NCBI RefSeq assembly: GCF_902459485.1
Contig: NZ_LR699119.1
Coordinates: 1,302,001-1,366,000 of the forward strand
Reading direction: 5' to 3'
Source of the DNA: Aquicella siphonis
GTDB lineage: Bacteria; Pseudomonadota; Gammaproteobacteria; DSM-16500
Length of the DNA stretch: 64,000 nucleotides
Of the stretch, positions 1-9,922 are shown piece after piece. The translations under genes were made by a program, and so were the position numbers. Positions within the stretch are counted from its first letter, which is position 1. The number at the start of each line of letters is the position of its first letter. The notes under the pieces were generated by a model. It was not told where the DNA came from. It did not search any database and saw only the letters and a list, made by a program, of their open reading frames with translations.

Positions 1-1
1 T

Positions 2-2704
2 GTCGCCATGACCAAGGCCTTTCTGGCTGTGGAAGGAGACACGGCAGCCGGTTCCAGCCGCATTCATGAAAAAGTATCCTTATTGACCAAAAAAATTGCC
101 GATACGTTTGACCGTCGACTGCAAAGCGGCGGCACGATTCATATTGAAGAAATACAAGACCAGGTTGAACTGGAACTAATGCGCACGGGTGAATACAAAG
201 TCGCCAAGTCTTATGTGCTTTACCGCGAAGAACGTCGCCGCGCCCGCGAACAAGAGCAAAAAGAGGCCGACAATAAAAAATCTGCATACATTTTGCATGT
301 CACCCTCCCGGATGGCACTATCCAACCGCTGGACATGGACGCCCTGCAAAAGCAGGTCCGGAATGCCTGCGTGGGTTTGACCGATGTGTCGCCTGATCAC
401 ATTATTGAAGATGCAAAGCGTAACCTGTTTGACAAGGTACCGGCGCACGAAGTCAGCAAAGCCTTGGTAATGTCCGCACGCACACTGATAGAAAAAGAGC
501 CCAATTATACTTACGTTGCAGCCAGACTACTGCTGGTGGATTTGCGCAGCGAAGCGCTGGATTTTCTAAAGATACAGAATAATGCAAGCGCGATTGAACA
601 ACAGACATTTTATCCAGCTTATCTTGAGGCTTATCTTGACACGGGCATCAAACATGAATTGCTGAGTCCCAAACTCAAATCCTTTGATCTGACCCAGATT
701 GGCGCAGCCATCAGACCCGAGCGCGATTTGTTATTTACCTACCTGGGGCTGCAAACCTTGTATGACCGTTATTTTATCCACTGGGAAGGCCGCCGATTTG
801 AGCTGCCCCAGGTTTTCTTTATGCGCGTCGCCATGGGCCTCGCCATGGAAGAAAAGGAAAAGGAAAAACGCGCCATTGAATTCTATAACCTGCTCTCCAC
901 CTTTGATTTCATGAGCTCAACCCCTACGCTGTTTAATTCAGGCACCTTGCGTCCGCAATTATCCAGCTGTTATCTCACCACCGTACCCGATGATCTGGAT
1001 GGAATCTACAGCGCGATCAAAGACAATGCACTGCTGTCCAAATACGCAGGCGGCCTTGGAAACGACTGGACCAACGTCAGAGCCATGGGCGCGCATATCA
1101 AAGGCACAAATGGCAAATCACTGGGCGTCGTACCTTTCCTGAATGTAGCCAATGCCACCGCTGTCGCCGTCAACCAGGGCGGCAAACGCAAAGGCGCTGT
1201 CTGTGCCTATCTTGAAACCTGGCATAAAGACATAGAGGAATTTCTCGAACTGCGTAAAAATACAGGCGACGAACGCCGCCGCACACATGACATGAATACC
1301 GCCAACTGGATTCCGGATTTATTCATGCAGCGCGTGGCGGAAAACCAGGATTGGACACTGTTTTCTCCCAATGATGTGCCAGATTTGCATGATTTGTACG
1401 GCAAGGCATTTGCAGAAGCTTATACCGCCTACGAAGCCAAAGCGGCGCGAGGAGAAATTAAAAACATCAAGAAAATTCCGGCTGTTTCACTCTGGCGCAA
1501 GATGTTGACCATGTTATTTGAAACGGGCCATCCCTGGGTCACATTCAAAGACGTTTGCAACCTGCGCTCGCCGCAGCAACACACAGGCGTGGTACACAGC
1601 TCCAACCTGTGCACGGAAATCACATTGAATACATCACGTGAAGAAATCGCGGTCTGCAATCTTGGCAGCATCAACCTGATCGCGCACATGACCGACAAAG
1701 GACTGGACCAGGCCAAGCTGCGCCGCACCGTCCATACCGCGCTGCGCATGCTGGATAACGTTATAGACATCAATTATTACTCGGTTCCGCAAGCCAGGAA
1801 TTCCAACATGAAGCACCGGCCCGTCGGCATGGGTCTCATGGGTTTTCAGGACGCACTCTATAAACTTCGCATTCCTTATGCGTCCCGCGAAGCGGTAGAA
1901 TTCGCCGACCGATCCATGGAGCAAATCAGTTATTATGCGATAGAAGCCTCCACTTATCTTGCGGAAGAACGCGGCAAATACTCTTCCTATGAAGGATCAC
2001 TCTGGAGCAAAGGCATACTGCCCATTGACTCACTCGCCATTCTTGAGCAAAACCGCGGCGCCTATCTGGAAATCGACAAATCACAGACCCTGGACTGGAA
2101 AACACTGCGTGAACGCGTAAAAGCCGTGGGCATGCGCAACTCCAATGTGCTGGCTATCGCTCCCACCGCCACTATTTCCAATATCTGCGGCGTTTCACAA
2201 TCAATAGAACCGACTTACCAAAACCTGTTCGTGAAGTCCAATCTATCCGGTGAGTTTACCGTGATTAATCCTTACCTGGTTGCTGATCTCAAGCAGGAAG
2301 GATTATGGGATGAAGTCATGGTCAACGACTTGAAGTACTATAATGGCAGTGTCGCGAAAATTAATCGCATACCGGAAAAATTAAAACAGATTTATGCGAC
2401 AGCATTTGAAGTGGACCCCATGTGGCTGGTTGAAGCAGGATCACGCCGCCAAAAATGGATTGACCAGGCCCAGTCCCTTAACCTGTATATGGCACAGCCA
2501 TCAGGCAAGAAACTGGACCAGCTTTACCGCCACGCCTGGACACGCGGACTGAAAACAACTTATTATCTGCGCAGCATGGGTGCAACTAATACTGAAAAGG
2601 CAACCATTGATGACCGCGCATTGAACGCCGTGCAAGTGGATCCCGTGTCAGCAGCGCCCAAAGCCTGCCTGATCACCGACCCGACTTGTGAGGCATGTCA
2701 ATAA
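2..2704 (+). CDS. nrdA: Ribonucleoside-diphosphate reductase alpha subunit, class Ia (5' end outside window)
   Basis: Large catalytic subunit that reduces ribonucleoside diphosphates to deoxyribonucleotides. The frame is open to the left edge: the codons before the first ATG (position 8) read Val-Ala, so [12 protein letters not shown] continues an ATP-cone and the true start lies upstream. A second ATP-cone follows (about residues 95-185 of the visible part), the two-cone layout also found in Pseudomonas NrdA. The catalytic core shows LSSCYLTT (first redox Cys), NLCTEI (Asn, thiyl-radical Cys and Glu) and CNLGSINL (second redox Cys). The C-terminal CEAC pair is the thioredoxin/glutaredoxin-accessible dithiol. 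nrdB follows, so the two should be co-transcribed. Confidence 0.97.
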   Translation, partial: VAMTKAFLAVEGDTAAGSSRIHEKVSLLTKKIADTFDRRLQSGGTIHIEEIQDQVELELMRTGEYKVAKSYVLYREERRRAREQEQKEADNKKSAYILHVTLPDGTIQPLDMDALQKQVRNACVGLTDVSPDHIIEDAKRNLFDKVPAHEVSKALVMSARTLIEKEPNYTYVAARLLLVDLRSEALDFLKIQNNASAIEQQTFYPAYLEAYLDTGIKHELLSPKLKSFDLTQIGAAIRPERDLLFTYLGLQTLYDRYFIHWEGRRFELPQVFFMRVAMGLAMEEKEKEKRAIEFYNLLSTFDFMSSTPTLFNSGTLRPQLSSCYLTTVPDDLDGIYSAIKDNALLSKYAGGLGNDWTNVRAMGAHIKGTNGKSLGVVPFLNVANATAVAVNQGGKRKGAVCAYLETWHKDIEEFLELRKNTGDERRRTHDMNTANWIPDLFMQRVAENQDWTLFSPNDVPDLHDLYGKAFAEAYTAYEAKAARGEIKNIKKIPAVSLWRKMLTMLFETGHPWVTFKDVCNLRSPQQHTGVVHSSNLCTEITLNTSREEIAVCNLGSINLIAHMTDKGLDQAKLRRTVHTALRMLDNVIDINYYSVPQARNSNMKHRPVGMGLMGFQDALYKLRIPYASREAVEFADRSMEQISYYAIEASTYLAEERGKYSSYEGSLWSKGILPIDSLAILEQNRGAYLEIDKSQTLDWKTLRERVKAVGMRNSNVLAIAPTATISNICGVSQSIEPTYQNLFVKSNLSGEFTVINPYLVADLKQEGLWDEVMVNDLKYYNGSVAKINRIPEKLKQIYATAFEVDPMWLVEAGSRRQKWIDQAQSLNLYMAQPSGKKLDQLYRHAWTRGLKTTYYLRSMGATNTEKATIDDRALNAVQVDPVSAAPKACLITDPTCEACQ

Positions 2705-2877
2705 TTCATCGTATCCAACACACTGTCTTCCCTGCAGCCATGTTTGCGGCCAAAGGGAAGACCAGCGGAAAAAGATCCAGCGGGCAGCAAGATCACTTCC
2801 CGCTTTTCCCGCTGAAGCTGCTCTGCCAGATGTTTGCATCGGGAGCAGAAGTCAAACGTAACTGTAGGGAGATATTT

Positions 2878-3957
2878 ATGACAGCAGCATCAAACCTGGG
2901 TGGCATTACTGGCCTGGAATCACTGGAAATGGGCGCGGCGCGCGTTCAAGTGGACGACAAAAAAATCATTAACTGCCGCGCAGACCTAAATCAGCTAGTT
3001 CCGTTCAAGTATAAATGGGCATGGCAAAAATACCTGGATGCATGCGCTAATCACTGGATGCCTAATGAGATCAATATGGCGGCCGATGTGGCGCTCTGGA
3101 AAGACATGAATGGTTTAACGGAAGATGAACGCCTGATTATCAAACGTAATCTGGGCTTTTTTTCCACAGCAGATTCTCTGGTTGCTAACAATCTTGTGCT
3201 GGCAGTTTACCGTCACATTACCAATCCTGAATGCCGTCAATATCTTCTGCGTCAGGCGTTCGAGGAGGCGTTGCACACCCATGCTTATCAATATGTCATC
3301 GAAAGTCTGGGCATGGATGAAGCTGAAGTATTTAATATGTATCGGGAAGTTCCCTCGGTTGCCCGCAAAGCCGCGTGGTCGCTCAAATATACGCAAAGCC
3401 TGGGCGATCCCAACTTTCACACGGGTACGCCTGAAAACGACAGGCGATTACTGCGCGACTTGATTGCTTTCTATGTGATATTCGAAGGCATATTCTTTTA
3501 TGTAGGCTTTACGCAGGTTTTATCCATGGGACGCCGCAATAAAATGACGGGGACCGCGGAACAGTTTCAATACATATTGCGTGACGAGTCCATGCATCTT
3601 AATTTTGGTATTGATGTCATCAACCAGATCAAAATTGAAAATCCGCATCTTTGGACTGATGAGTTCAAACAAGAAGCCATTGACATGATACGCGAAGGCG
3701 TGGAACTGGAATATACCTACGCGGTTGACACCATGCCACGCGGTATTTTAGGTCTTAACGCGGAAATGTTCAGGGAATATCTGCAATTTATCGCAAACCG
3801 CCGCTGCGCGCAAATCGGCTTGGCACAACAGTTTCCAGGCGCAGCCAACCCGTTTCCATGGATGAGTGAAATCATGGATCTCAAGAAAGAAAAAAACTTC
3901 TTTGAAACACGCGTCATTGAATATCAAACTGGCGGCGCACTTAGCTGGGATGAATAA
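2878..3957 (+). CDS. nrdB: Ribonucleoside-diphosphate reductase beta subunit, class Ia
   Basis: Small subunit holding the diiron-tyrosyl radical cofactor for NrdA. The frame is open from 2695, but I place the start at ATG 2878: it has an AGGGAG ribosome-binding site and gives 359 residues, close to the family norm, while the upstream part is unlike NrdB. EALHTHAY (about residues 130-137) matches the canonical E-x-x-H-x-x-x-Y pattern: two iron ligands and the radical tyrosine. [10 protein letters not shown] and [10 protein letters not shown] supply the other Glu/Glu/His ligands. The presence of Tyr makes this a radical-type class Ia enzyme. The C-terminal tail, which docks on NrdA, ends GGALSWDE. 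A 173-bp gap separates it from nrdA; I see no gene there. Confidence 0.96.
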   Translation: MTAASNLGGITGLESLEMGAARVQVDDKKIINCRADLNQLVPFKYKWAWQKYLDACANHWMPNEINMAADVALWKDMNGLTEDERLIIKRNLGFFSTADSLVANNLVLAVYRHITNPECRQYLLRQAFEEALHTHAYQYVIESLGMDEAEVFNMYREVPSVARKAAWSLKYTQSLGDPNFHTGTPENDRRLLRDLIAFYVIFEGIFFYVGFTQVLSMGRRNKMTGTAEQFQYILRDESMHLNFGIDVINQIKIENPHLWTDEFKQEAIDMIREGVELEYTYAVDTMPRGILGLNAEMFREYLQFIANRRCAQIGLAQQFPGAANPFPWMSEIMDLKKEKNFFETRVIEYQTGGALSWDE

Positions 3958-4050
3958 CGTGGAAACCAACTCCCGCCATAACAGCAGGAGTTGGATAACA
4001 AACAGCCGCAATTGGAAAAACGCCACCGCGACTATTGACAGGACTGAACC

Positions 4051-4521
4051 ATGACCAGGAAGCTCACTCTGCCGATTTATACATTACTGACGGGCTTGAT
4101 TTTAAATCATGCAGTGTATGCACAATCAGAATCTGCGACTGCCAGCATCCATAATGCATTTTCATCCTGGACAGCTTCATTTAACCGCAAAGACCTGAAT
4201 GCAACCTGCGATTTGTTTGCGCAGAATCTCATCCTGGAATATCAAGGACAACCCGCCAAGAATTATGATGAAGTCTGTCAAAATTTCAAAAAACTGTTTG
4301 CCTCCCCAGACATCAATTATCACTATGAATACAAGATTCATAATATCTATCAGACCAATGATTGGGCTGCCGTGAGAATTACCTGGATTTTAAAAGCAGA
4401 CAATAAGAATAAAAATGAAATCCTGATACAAGAAGAAGGCATGGATATCATGGCAAAAACCCCTTCCGGAAAGTGGAAAATCATACGAAGTTTCGCCTAC
4501 CCCAGCCATGCCCTGGCATAA
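4051..4521 (+). CDS. Secreted NTF2-like (SnoaL/DUF4440-type) protein
   Basis: 156 residues. The N-terminus has a signal peptide: basic TRK, hydrophobic core to about residue 20, then VYAQ as a likely cleavage site. The mature part fits a cone-shaped NTF2-like fold: a helical start (SIHNAFSSWTASFNRKDLNATCDLF), central strands, and an end resembling the family's closing strands (MDIMAKTPSGKWKIIRSF). Such proteins include ketosteroid isomerase-like enzymes and non-catalytic ligand-binding proteins; no catalytic residues can be assigned, so the role is unknown. It probably acts in the periplasm. AGGACTGAACC before the ATG is a usable ribosome-binding site. It lies 93 bp after nrdB and converges with the next gene. 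Confidence 0.7.
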   Translation: MTRKLTLPIYTLLTGLILNHAVYAQSESATASIHNAFSSWTASFNRKDLNATCDLFAQNLILEYQGQPAKNYDEVCQNFKKLFASPDINYHYEYKIHNIYQTNDWAAVRITWILKADNKNKNEILIQEEGMDIMAKTPSGKWKIIRSFAYPSHALA

Positions 4522-4548
4522 TGAATGGCACAGCCTGATAAACACTGT

Positions 4549-5400
4549 TTACAAGTTAATGGCTCTTATCTGTCTGGAAGGTGATTCATGTTGCCGCATT
4601 ATGTCAGACAAGGATTGTTCCTGTTTCATCCAAAGTATGGTGTCCACACGAAAGCCATCCGCTTTCTCTTCCACGGCCTGATTTGTCAGATCAAGATCTG
4701 CCTGCAAAACTGGATCTTTAAGATTGTTCACGCCACGCAGATATTTGATGTCCAATGGATCTGATGTATTTGTCTGGCCGGTACCAGCAAGCATAGAACC
4801 CATACTGGATGCCAGCGAACTCTGCGCAGACGGCTTTGAATGCAGACTTTTGATGACTGATTCAATTAACTCGGCCTTGGTTTGCCGCACAGCATAAGTG
4901 GTATGTAATTCAATACCCTCTATTTCGAGCAGACAACCATCCACTACCCGATGGCCGACCTGATTGACATGCAATTCATGAATGAGGTGTTTGATATCTT
5001 TTGGATTGGTGAAACTTATAAAAATGGCGCGCTGGCCCGGCTGGCGGTTATAGGCACTGACTTGACTTAATAAACCCTTAAAATCCTGATACTTCGGATT
5101 CATAGCGTTCCAGGATGCATCAAATTCTTCCGTGCTTAGCCTGATACCCGTGGCTTGTTCCAGCTTGCCAAGCATATGGTTCGTAAAATCCGCTTCATTC
5201 ATTTTTCCATGCTTGAAATCATTTATTATGTTTAAATTCTGATGAAGCACCATGGCAACCGCTTTGCCAGTCTCATCAGTCATTGTTGCCTGTTTTTTAC
5301 CTGCAATCAGGGTAGTAAATGCCTGAATAGCCTTCATGAAATCAGGTGTAATCACATCACCCAGATTGATGATTCTGACTTGTTTTCTGTCTGTTAGCAT
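4549..5400 (-). CDS. Orphan protein with HAD-like features and a degenerate nucleophile motif
   Basis: 283 residues. The N-terminal VRIINLGDVI (residues 8-17) aligns by eye with HAD motif I of the IFDLGGVL type, but the nucleophile Asp is Asn12. A cap-like helical stretch containing FDASWNAMNP (about 92-102) and a motif II-like strand IFISFTNPKDIKHL (Ser129) keep the usual HAD order. No clear motif III/IV (Lys, acidic pair) is seen. From about residue 190 the protein is Ser/Thr-rich and then helical, unlike HAD enzymes. I infer an inactive or repurposed HAD-like domain with an extra C-terminal region. It lies 33 bp downstream of another orphan gene on the same strand, probably in one operon. 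A secreted host-interaction role is possible but unproven. Confidence 0.55.
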   Translation of the reverse strand: MLTDRKQVRIINLGDVITPDFMKAIQAFTTLIAGKKQATMTDETGKAVAMVLHQNLNIINDFKHGKMNEADFTNHMLGKLEQATGIRLSTEEFDASWNAMNPKYQDFKGLLSQVSAYNRQPGQRAIFISFTNPKDIKHLIHELHVNQVGHRVVDGCLLEIEGIELHTTYAVRQTKAELIESVIKSLHSKPSAQSSLASSMGSMLAGTGQTNTSDPLDIKYLRGVNNLKDPVLQADLDLTNQAVEEKADGFRVDTILWMKQEQSLSDIMRQHESPSRQIRAINL

Positions 5401-5433
5401 TTTAATTTCCTTATTAACATCGCTGTCTGCAAA

Positions 5434-7017
5434 TCAGGGCCTGAAATCAGGCGCAGGCAAATGATCAGCGGCGGATACTTGACCACTGTCAGACGGCTTG
5501 CTTGACCGGTAAGATTGCAACAACGTCATGTTTGTATTTATTGATAAAGAGGAATGCTGCAGTGACCGGCTTGCGCTCTTCTTCCACACAGATTGAGAAA
5601 CTGCAGGAGTAGTAGATGCCAGTCTTTGCTCCTGCCCCTCCCGTGCCTCCTGTCTTTCTGGTTCAATAACACTTGAAGCAGCCGTTTCAGACTGCGCCGG
5701 AACAAACTGCCGCAACAGTAACGTTGTCGATGGCTTGAAAGTTTTATCCGCGCGTTTCCATGTAACAGATGCCGGCAACGGACATGCGCCGGCCAGCTCA
5801 GGAGCAGCTGTCTCAAGGCCTGGCTCAGGCGTGATGTCTGTTTGATGCACATTCGTTTTCTTTCGCGCTAACAACCTGAATCGGGGCTTTTTATCCTTGA
5901 CTGCCGCACCAGGCACGGCCAGACCCAATGCCTTGCACAATTGTGGATCCTGAGTATTGCGTAAGTTATGCTGCAAAACAACTTTCATATGCGCACCCAG
6001 CCCTTGATCCAACGCATGGGCATATTCCAGAATTTTGCTCACGAGCTCGCGCTGCGCCTTTTGATCACGCGCTGATTCATGCACCGAGATTTCAGCAAGA
6101 TGGATCAGCACAGAACGCTTGACTTCCCCAAGAATATTTTCATCATCCTGGACATTTAAAAGTTCAAAGAGTTTTCTCTGATTGTCATGATGTTGTGTAA
6201 AAAACTCCAGCCATAAAGCAACAGCCCTGTCTCTGAGGGCACCCAGCAATCCGGATATTTCAATTTCACGTCTGTCAGCCTTTACATTTTTCAATAACTG
6301 AATAACCAGGGGAATTTCAAGCCGTTCAAGTTTGGTCAGGTTGAATTCCACGCCATCAAGAAATGCGTGAACAGCAACAGATCCCAGCATCAGTTCATAC
6401 TTATTGAGATCAGTCTCATTTAAGGAATTTTTATCCCGGAATTTTTCAAAAACATAACCCATAAATGATTCAAGTACATTTTCCTTGAACAAGGCGTTAC
6501 GCACCAGCCTGTGAAATTCCTGATGAGATTTAAACTGCAATATTTCGGCCGCAGTCATCTCCGGCCTCACTCGAATGACATCGGTCAATAAATGAAAACA
6601 ATAGGCGCGCGCAATCTCATTTAACATGTTCGGAATTTGCAACCGCTGGCTATCAGAAAGCTGATGATTTTCCTGTTCCAGCTCGCGCCTTAAATCAGCC
6701 ATCATGGGCTGGACCAGTTCTTTCAATTTTTCATCCAGCGCCTTTAAGGCCATGATCAACAAATCCTTCTCCAGAGGAAACCTCAGGCCCAGCAGACTTT
6801 CCAGCTCTTTCAATTGTTCGACCTGATTTTCCCAGATCATGTTAAACCGTGCACGGCTTTCACTGCTCATGCGCGCCAAAACGACATTTTTCTTATCGAA
6901 AGGCCTGTTCAGATAATTCTCTAGCACTGCAAAAAAAGTATTCGCCTTGCGTGAGCTATCATGCTCGGTATGACGGATAAAATCACAAATAACTGCCTGG
7001 TCTGGTCGTGTGTTCAT
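5434..7017 (-). CDS. Large helical orphan protein
   Basis: 527 residues, not recognised. Residues 1-375 are almost entirely predicted helical and rich in Leu, Glu and Lys (for example the stretch around ALKALDEKLKELVQPMMADL), suggesting helical bundles or coiled coils. There is no signal peptide or membrane segment. Residues 376-527 are low-complexity and rich in Pro, Ala, Ser and Gln, so probably disordered. This build (folded helical N-terminus, disordered tail, no homologue I recognise) is common among Legionellales secreted effectors, but no secretion signal can be proved here. The HAD-like orphan lies 33 bp downstream on the same strand. Confidence 0.6.
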   Translation of the reverse strand: MNTRPDQAVICDFIRHTEHDSSRKANTFFAVLENYLNRPFDKKNVVLARMSSESRARFNMIWENQVEQLKELESLLGLRFPLEKDLLIMALKALDEKLKELVQPMMADLRRELEQENHQLSDSQRLQIPNMLNEIARAYCFHLLTDVIRVRPEMTAAEILQFKSHQEFHRLVRNALFKENVLESFMGYVFEKFRDKNSLNETDLNKYELMLGSVAVHAFLDGVEFNLTKLERLEIPLVIQLLKNVKADRREIEISGLLGALRDRAVALWLEFFTQHHDNQRKLFELLNVQDDENILGEVKRSVLIHLAEISVHESARDQKAQRELVSKILEYAHALDQGLGAHMKVVLQHNLRNTQDPQLCKALGLAVPGAAVKDKKPRFRLLARKKTNVHQTDITPEPGLETAAPELAGACPLPASVTWKRADKTFKPSTTLLLRQFVPAQSETAASSVIEPERQEAREGQEQRLASTTPAVSQSVWKKSASRSLQHSSLSINTNMTLLQSYRSSKPSDSGQVSAADHLPAPDFRP

Positions 7018-7071
7018 GGATATCTCATTTGTATTGACGCTTCATGATGAATAGGTTTAATGCTGTTCGCA

Positions 7072-7413
7072 TTACAGCTTCTTTTTTGCATCACTCAATT
7101 TGTAAAGATTACCTGCCTGGCCGGCATTCTGACGGCGCGCTGCCTGTATTCTGTAGATTCCTATCAGGCTGATAATAATCCATGCAAACTCAATCAGGAA
7201 CGATGAAAGATTGAAATGAAATAGCAGGGAAAACAAAATAAACAATGCACCCGTGAAATTGTATAGCTGATAGTTCATGGTCTGGGCTGAAATTCTGTTG
7301 GTGCTTAGCTGAAAATACGCTATGAGCAACAAGATGACGCCGGCGATACCTACAGCATCCGATGATTTGGCCAGTAAATCATAAATCATTTTTCTCACAC
7401 TCCGCGTTATCAA
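7072..7413 (-). CDS. Small membrane protein, CBU_0592-like
   Basis: 113 residues with three to four hydrophobic segments: AVGIAGVILLLIAYFQL, YNFTGALFILFSLLFHF, and FLIEFAWIIISLIGIYRI. The pattern (GxxGVxLLLxAY, then a polar NRISAQTMNYQLYN loop) resembles a short bacterial membrane-protein family named after Coxiella CBU_0592; this is from memory and no biochemical role is known to me. It would sit in the inner membrane with a basic cytoplasmic tail. The start could also be the internal Met at residue 9 (MIYDLLAK). It is 36 bp downstream of dusA, so co-transcription is possible. Confidence 0.65.
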   Translation of the reverse strand: MITRSVRKMIYDLLAKSSDAVGIAGVILLLIAYFQLSTNRISAQTMNYQLYNFTGALFILFSLLFHFNLSSFLIEFAWIIISLIGIYRIQAARRQNAGQAGNLYKLSDAKKKL

Positions 7414-7449
7414 ATTTGTAATGTCTGTTGTGCTGCCGGCCTGATCTGA

Positions 7450-8430
7450 TTAAATGCTGATCTGCAGCAGCGATAGTGCTGTTTCTATTACGTGAATATC
7501 GGCATCAGGTTGGTGGGCGTGCTGGCTCAAGTGACGACGCCAGGCTGCCGCCCCGCGCTGGCCTTGAAACAAGCCTAAAATATGGCGCGTAATCGCGCTT
7601 AATTTTATACCATTCCTTACCTGTTCGTGAATATAGGGAAGGAATTTTTTTATTACCGCATGGCGATCTGATATTTCCTTAAATTTGAAATACTTGGATT
7701 GAATTTCCGCGAGCAGATAAGGATTGGAGTAAGCAGCCCGCCCTATCATGACCCCATCAACATGGGGAAGATGGCGGTCAATATCGGATACGGATTGAAT
7801 GCCCCCATTAATGATCACCGTCAGACCGGGAAAATCTTTTTTGATTTGATACACTGTTTCATACTGCAGCGGCGGGATTTCACGGTTTTGTCTGGGGCTC
7901 AAACCTGACAGCCAAGCCTTGCGGGCATGGATGATAAATGTTTTGCAGCCTGCGCTTGCCAGGGTACTGATAAAATGATGTAGTTGTTCATAACTATCTT
8001 GCTCGTCCACCCCGGTTCTGCATTTGACCGTGACAGGAATGGAAACCTGCGCCTGCATGGTTGATACACAATCCGCGACCCATTCAGGCTCCAGCATAAG
8101 ACATGCACCGAAACGACCGGCACTGACACGCGGGCTGGGGCAGCCGACATTCAGATTGATTTCATCATAGCCGTATGACTCTCCTAATTTAGCGCCTTTG
8201 GCAAGCAAGTTTGGGTCGCTTCCTCCTAATTGCAAGGCGACAGGGTGTTCTGATGCATCATACGCGAGCAGATAATCAACATTGCCATGCTCCAGGGCCA
8301 GTGCTGTAATCATTTCCGTGTACAGCAACACATCAGGTGAAATCAGGCGTAAAAAATAGCGGTCATGACGGTCGGTGTAATCCATCATGGGAGCGACTGA
8401 TACCAGGCGAGATGTATTCGGGTTAGCCAT
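7450..8430 (-). CDS. dusA: tRNA-dihydrouridine(20/20a) synthase
   Basis: FMN enzyme that reduces uridines 20/20a in the tRNA D-loop with NADPH. 326 residues, the usual DusA size. It opens with VAPMMDYTDRHDRYFLR, the DusA-type flavin-binding start. The catalytic Cys is in GRFGACLM, preceded by INLNVGCPS. TVKCRTGVD, FIIHARKAWLSGLSP, INGGI and DGVMIGRAAYSNPYLL provide the phosphate- and flavin-binding barrel loops. The DusA subtype is supported by the MMDYTDRH and ARKAWLSGLSP signatures rather than those of DusB or DusC. Confidence 0.95.
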   Translation of the reverse strand: MANPNTSRLVSVAPMMDYTDRHDRYFLRLISPDVLLYTEMITALALEHGNVDYLLAYDASEHPVALQLGGSDPNLLAKGAKLGESYGYDEINLNVGCPSPRVSAGRFGACLMLEPEWVADCVSTMQAQVSIPVTVKCRTGVDEQDSYEQLHHFISTLASAGCKTFIIHARKAWLSGLSPRQNREIPPLQYETVYQIKKDFPGLTVIINGGIQSVSDIDRHLPHVDGVMIGRAAYSNPYLLAEIQSKYFKFKEISDRHAVIKKFLPYIHEQVRNGIKLSAITRHILGLFQGQRGAAAWRRHLSQHAHQPDADIHVIETALSLLQISI

Positions 8431-8633
8431 GTTTTTTCTGATTTAATGATTAATGCTCATGTCAGTTCAGCGAGGGTTGCCAGCTGACTGATTAATGACT
8501 AATTAATATTGTGTTTGCGGGGATTATATCAAATCACGTCAGTGATGACGAGAGCAGGATGAATGGAAAATACCAGCATAAAAATGTTAATATTCAATGA
8601 ATTTCATATCATACGCCGGCTCAGGAGTCCGCC

Positions 8634-9848
8634 ATGACACGTATAGAACGCTCTGCCACCCGAGTGAAAGGCTTTGATAATGCTGAAATGGACTTTCAAC
8701 TGCTACGCATGCTGGGAATGACATCTTATGGCGGCGCATCAATTGGGGAGTGCCTGTCATTAACAACCCGTATTAAAAACGGCGACACCGATGACTGGAC
8801 AAGAGAATATGCCGCATTGGCGCAACGGTTAAAAGATAAGGCTTATTCAGCACTTGCTAAAGGACACACGGTCACGGCCAAAGAAAGTTTATTGAGAGCC
8901 TGTAATTATTACCGCTCGGCAGAATATTTTTGTGATCCCGCCAAGCCTGAACAGCGCGAGCTGGGATTACTGTCCCGCAGCTGTTTTATAGAGGCCGCCA
9001 AATTTTTTACCACGCCGGTTGAAGTGCTGGAAATACCTTATGAAACCCGCTGGATGCCGGGATATTTCATCCGCCCGGCAAATGACCGTCAAAAACGTAA
9101 AACCGTGGTCATTGTCACCGGCTTTGACGGCAGCGGAGAAGAAATGTATTTTCAATGTGCTGCCGGCGCCCTGGAACGTCACTACAATGTCCTGATTTTT
9201 GAGGGTCCGGGTCAGACCGGAATGCTGAGACTGCATCCGGAATTGAAATTTCGCCCCGATTATGAGATCCCTATAAGCTATGCACTGGATTATGTCTTAA
9301 GCCGCGACGATGTGGACGCCACCCGGCTCGCTGTATACGGTATCAGCTTTGGCGGATATTTTGTCGCGCGCGGCGCGGCTCATGACCGCAGAATCAAAGC
9401 CGTTATTCCCAATTCACCCATTGTTGATTTACACGCTTACATGTTGAGTTTTATAGGCATTAACAAGAATGACCTGAATGAAGACGTCAGGCTGGATGAG
9501 CTTGATGCTATTCCGGACAGCGCCATTCCCAAGATGATCAAACAGGGAATACGATCCGGCTGTTATAAATTCGGAACATCCACTTTCCTCGAATTCATCA
9601 GCAAACTGGAATCCTTCCGTATCGGAGACGCACTTAAAAATATCATCTGCCCCAGCCTGGTCTTGGCTGGCGAAGGTGAAGGTGATGAAGCCCTGAGACA
9701 GGCATATGTCTATGAAAAAAAAGTATCAGGACCTGTCAGTAAAAAAATATTCACAATACAGGAAGGCGCGGATACCCATTGCCAGCTTGGGAATCTGGCC
9801 TTGTCCTCCAGTGTTGTATATGATTGGCTGGATGATTGGTTCAAGTGA
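8634..9848 (+). CDS. Alpha/beta hydrolase (FrsA/dihydropseudooxynicotine hydrolase-like)
   Basis: 404 residues: a helical N-terminal domain (1-130), then an alpha/beta-hydrolase core. VIVTGFDGSGEE carries the oxyanion region. The nucleophile elbow is GISFGG with Ser238; the acid is probably Asp351 in GEGEGDEA and the base His382 in DTHCQLGN. This layout, a long N-terminal cap followed by a dienelactone-hydrolase-like core, matches the family containing 2,6-dihydropseudooxynicotine hydrolase and FrsA. The substrate is not predictable. A single-gene unit is likely: 203 bp of non-coding DNA precedes it and the next gene starts 74 bp later. A CAGGAG ribosome-binding site lies just before the ATG. 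Confidence 0.8.
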   Translation: MTRIERSATRVKGFDNAEMDFQLLRMLGMTSYGGASIGECLSLTTRIKNGDTDDWTREYAALAQRLKDKAYSALAKGHTVTAKESLLRACNYYRSAEYFCDPAKPEQRELGLLSRSCFIEAAKFFTTPVEVLEIPYETRWMPGYFIRPANDRQKRKTVVIVTGFDGSGEEMYFQCAAGALERHYNVLIFEGPGQTGMLRLHPELKFRPDYEIPISYALDYVLSRDDVDATRLAVYGISFGGYFVARGAAHDRRIKAVIPNSPIVDLHAYMLSFIGINKNDLNEDVRLDELDAIPDSAIPKMIKQGIRSGCYKFGTSTFLEFISKLESFRIGDALKNIICPSLVLAGEGEGDEALRQAYVYEKKVSGPVSKKIFTIQEGADTHCQLGNLALSSSVVYDWLDDWFK

Positions 9849-9922
9849 TTGGCCGGCGATCCAAAAGATTAAAATAATAAAAAGAATTTTTATCAAGCAT
9901 ATAAACGAGAGAGTATTGCGAT

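Noticed and set aside
8-10. ATG at position 8 as the nrdA start
   Set aside because: The preceding codons (Val-Ala) and the conserved ATP-cone show that the gene continues past the left edge.
2695-2877. N-terminal extension of NrdB from the overlapping ATG 2695
   Set aside because: The extension is unlike NrdB, while ATG 2878 has a good ribosome-binding site and gives normal family length.
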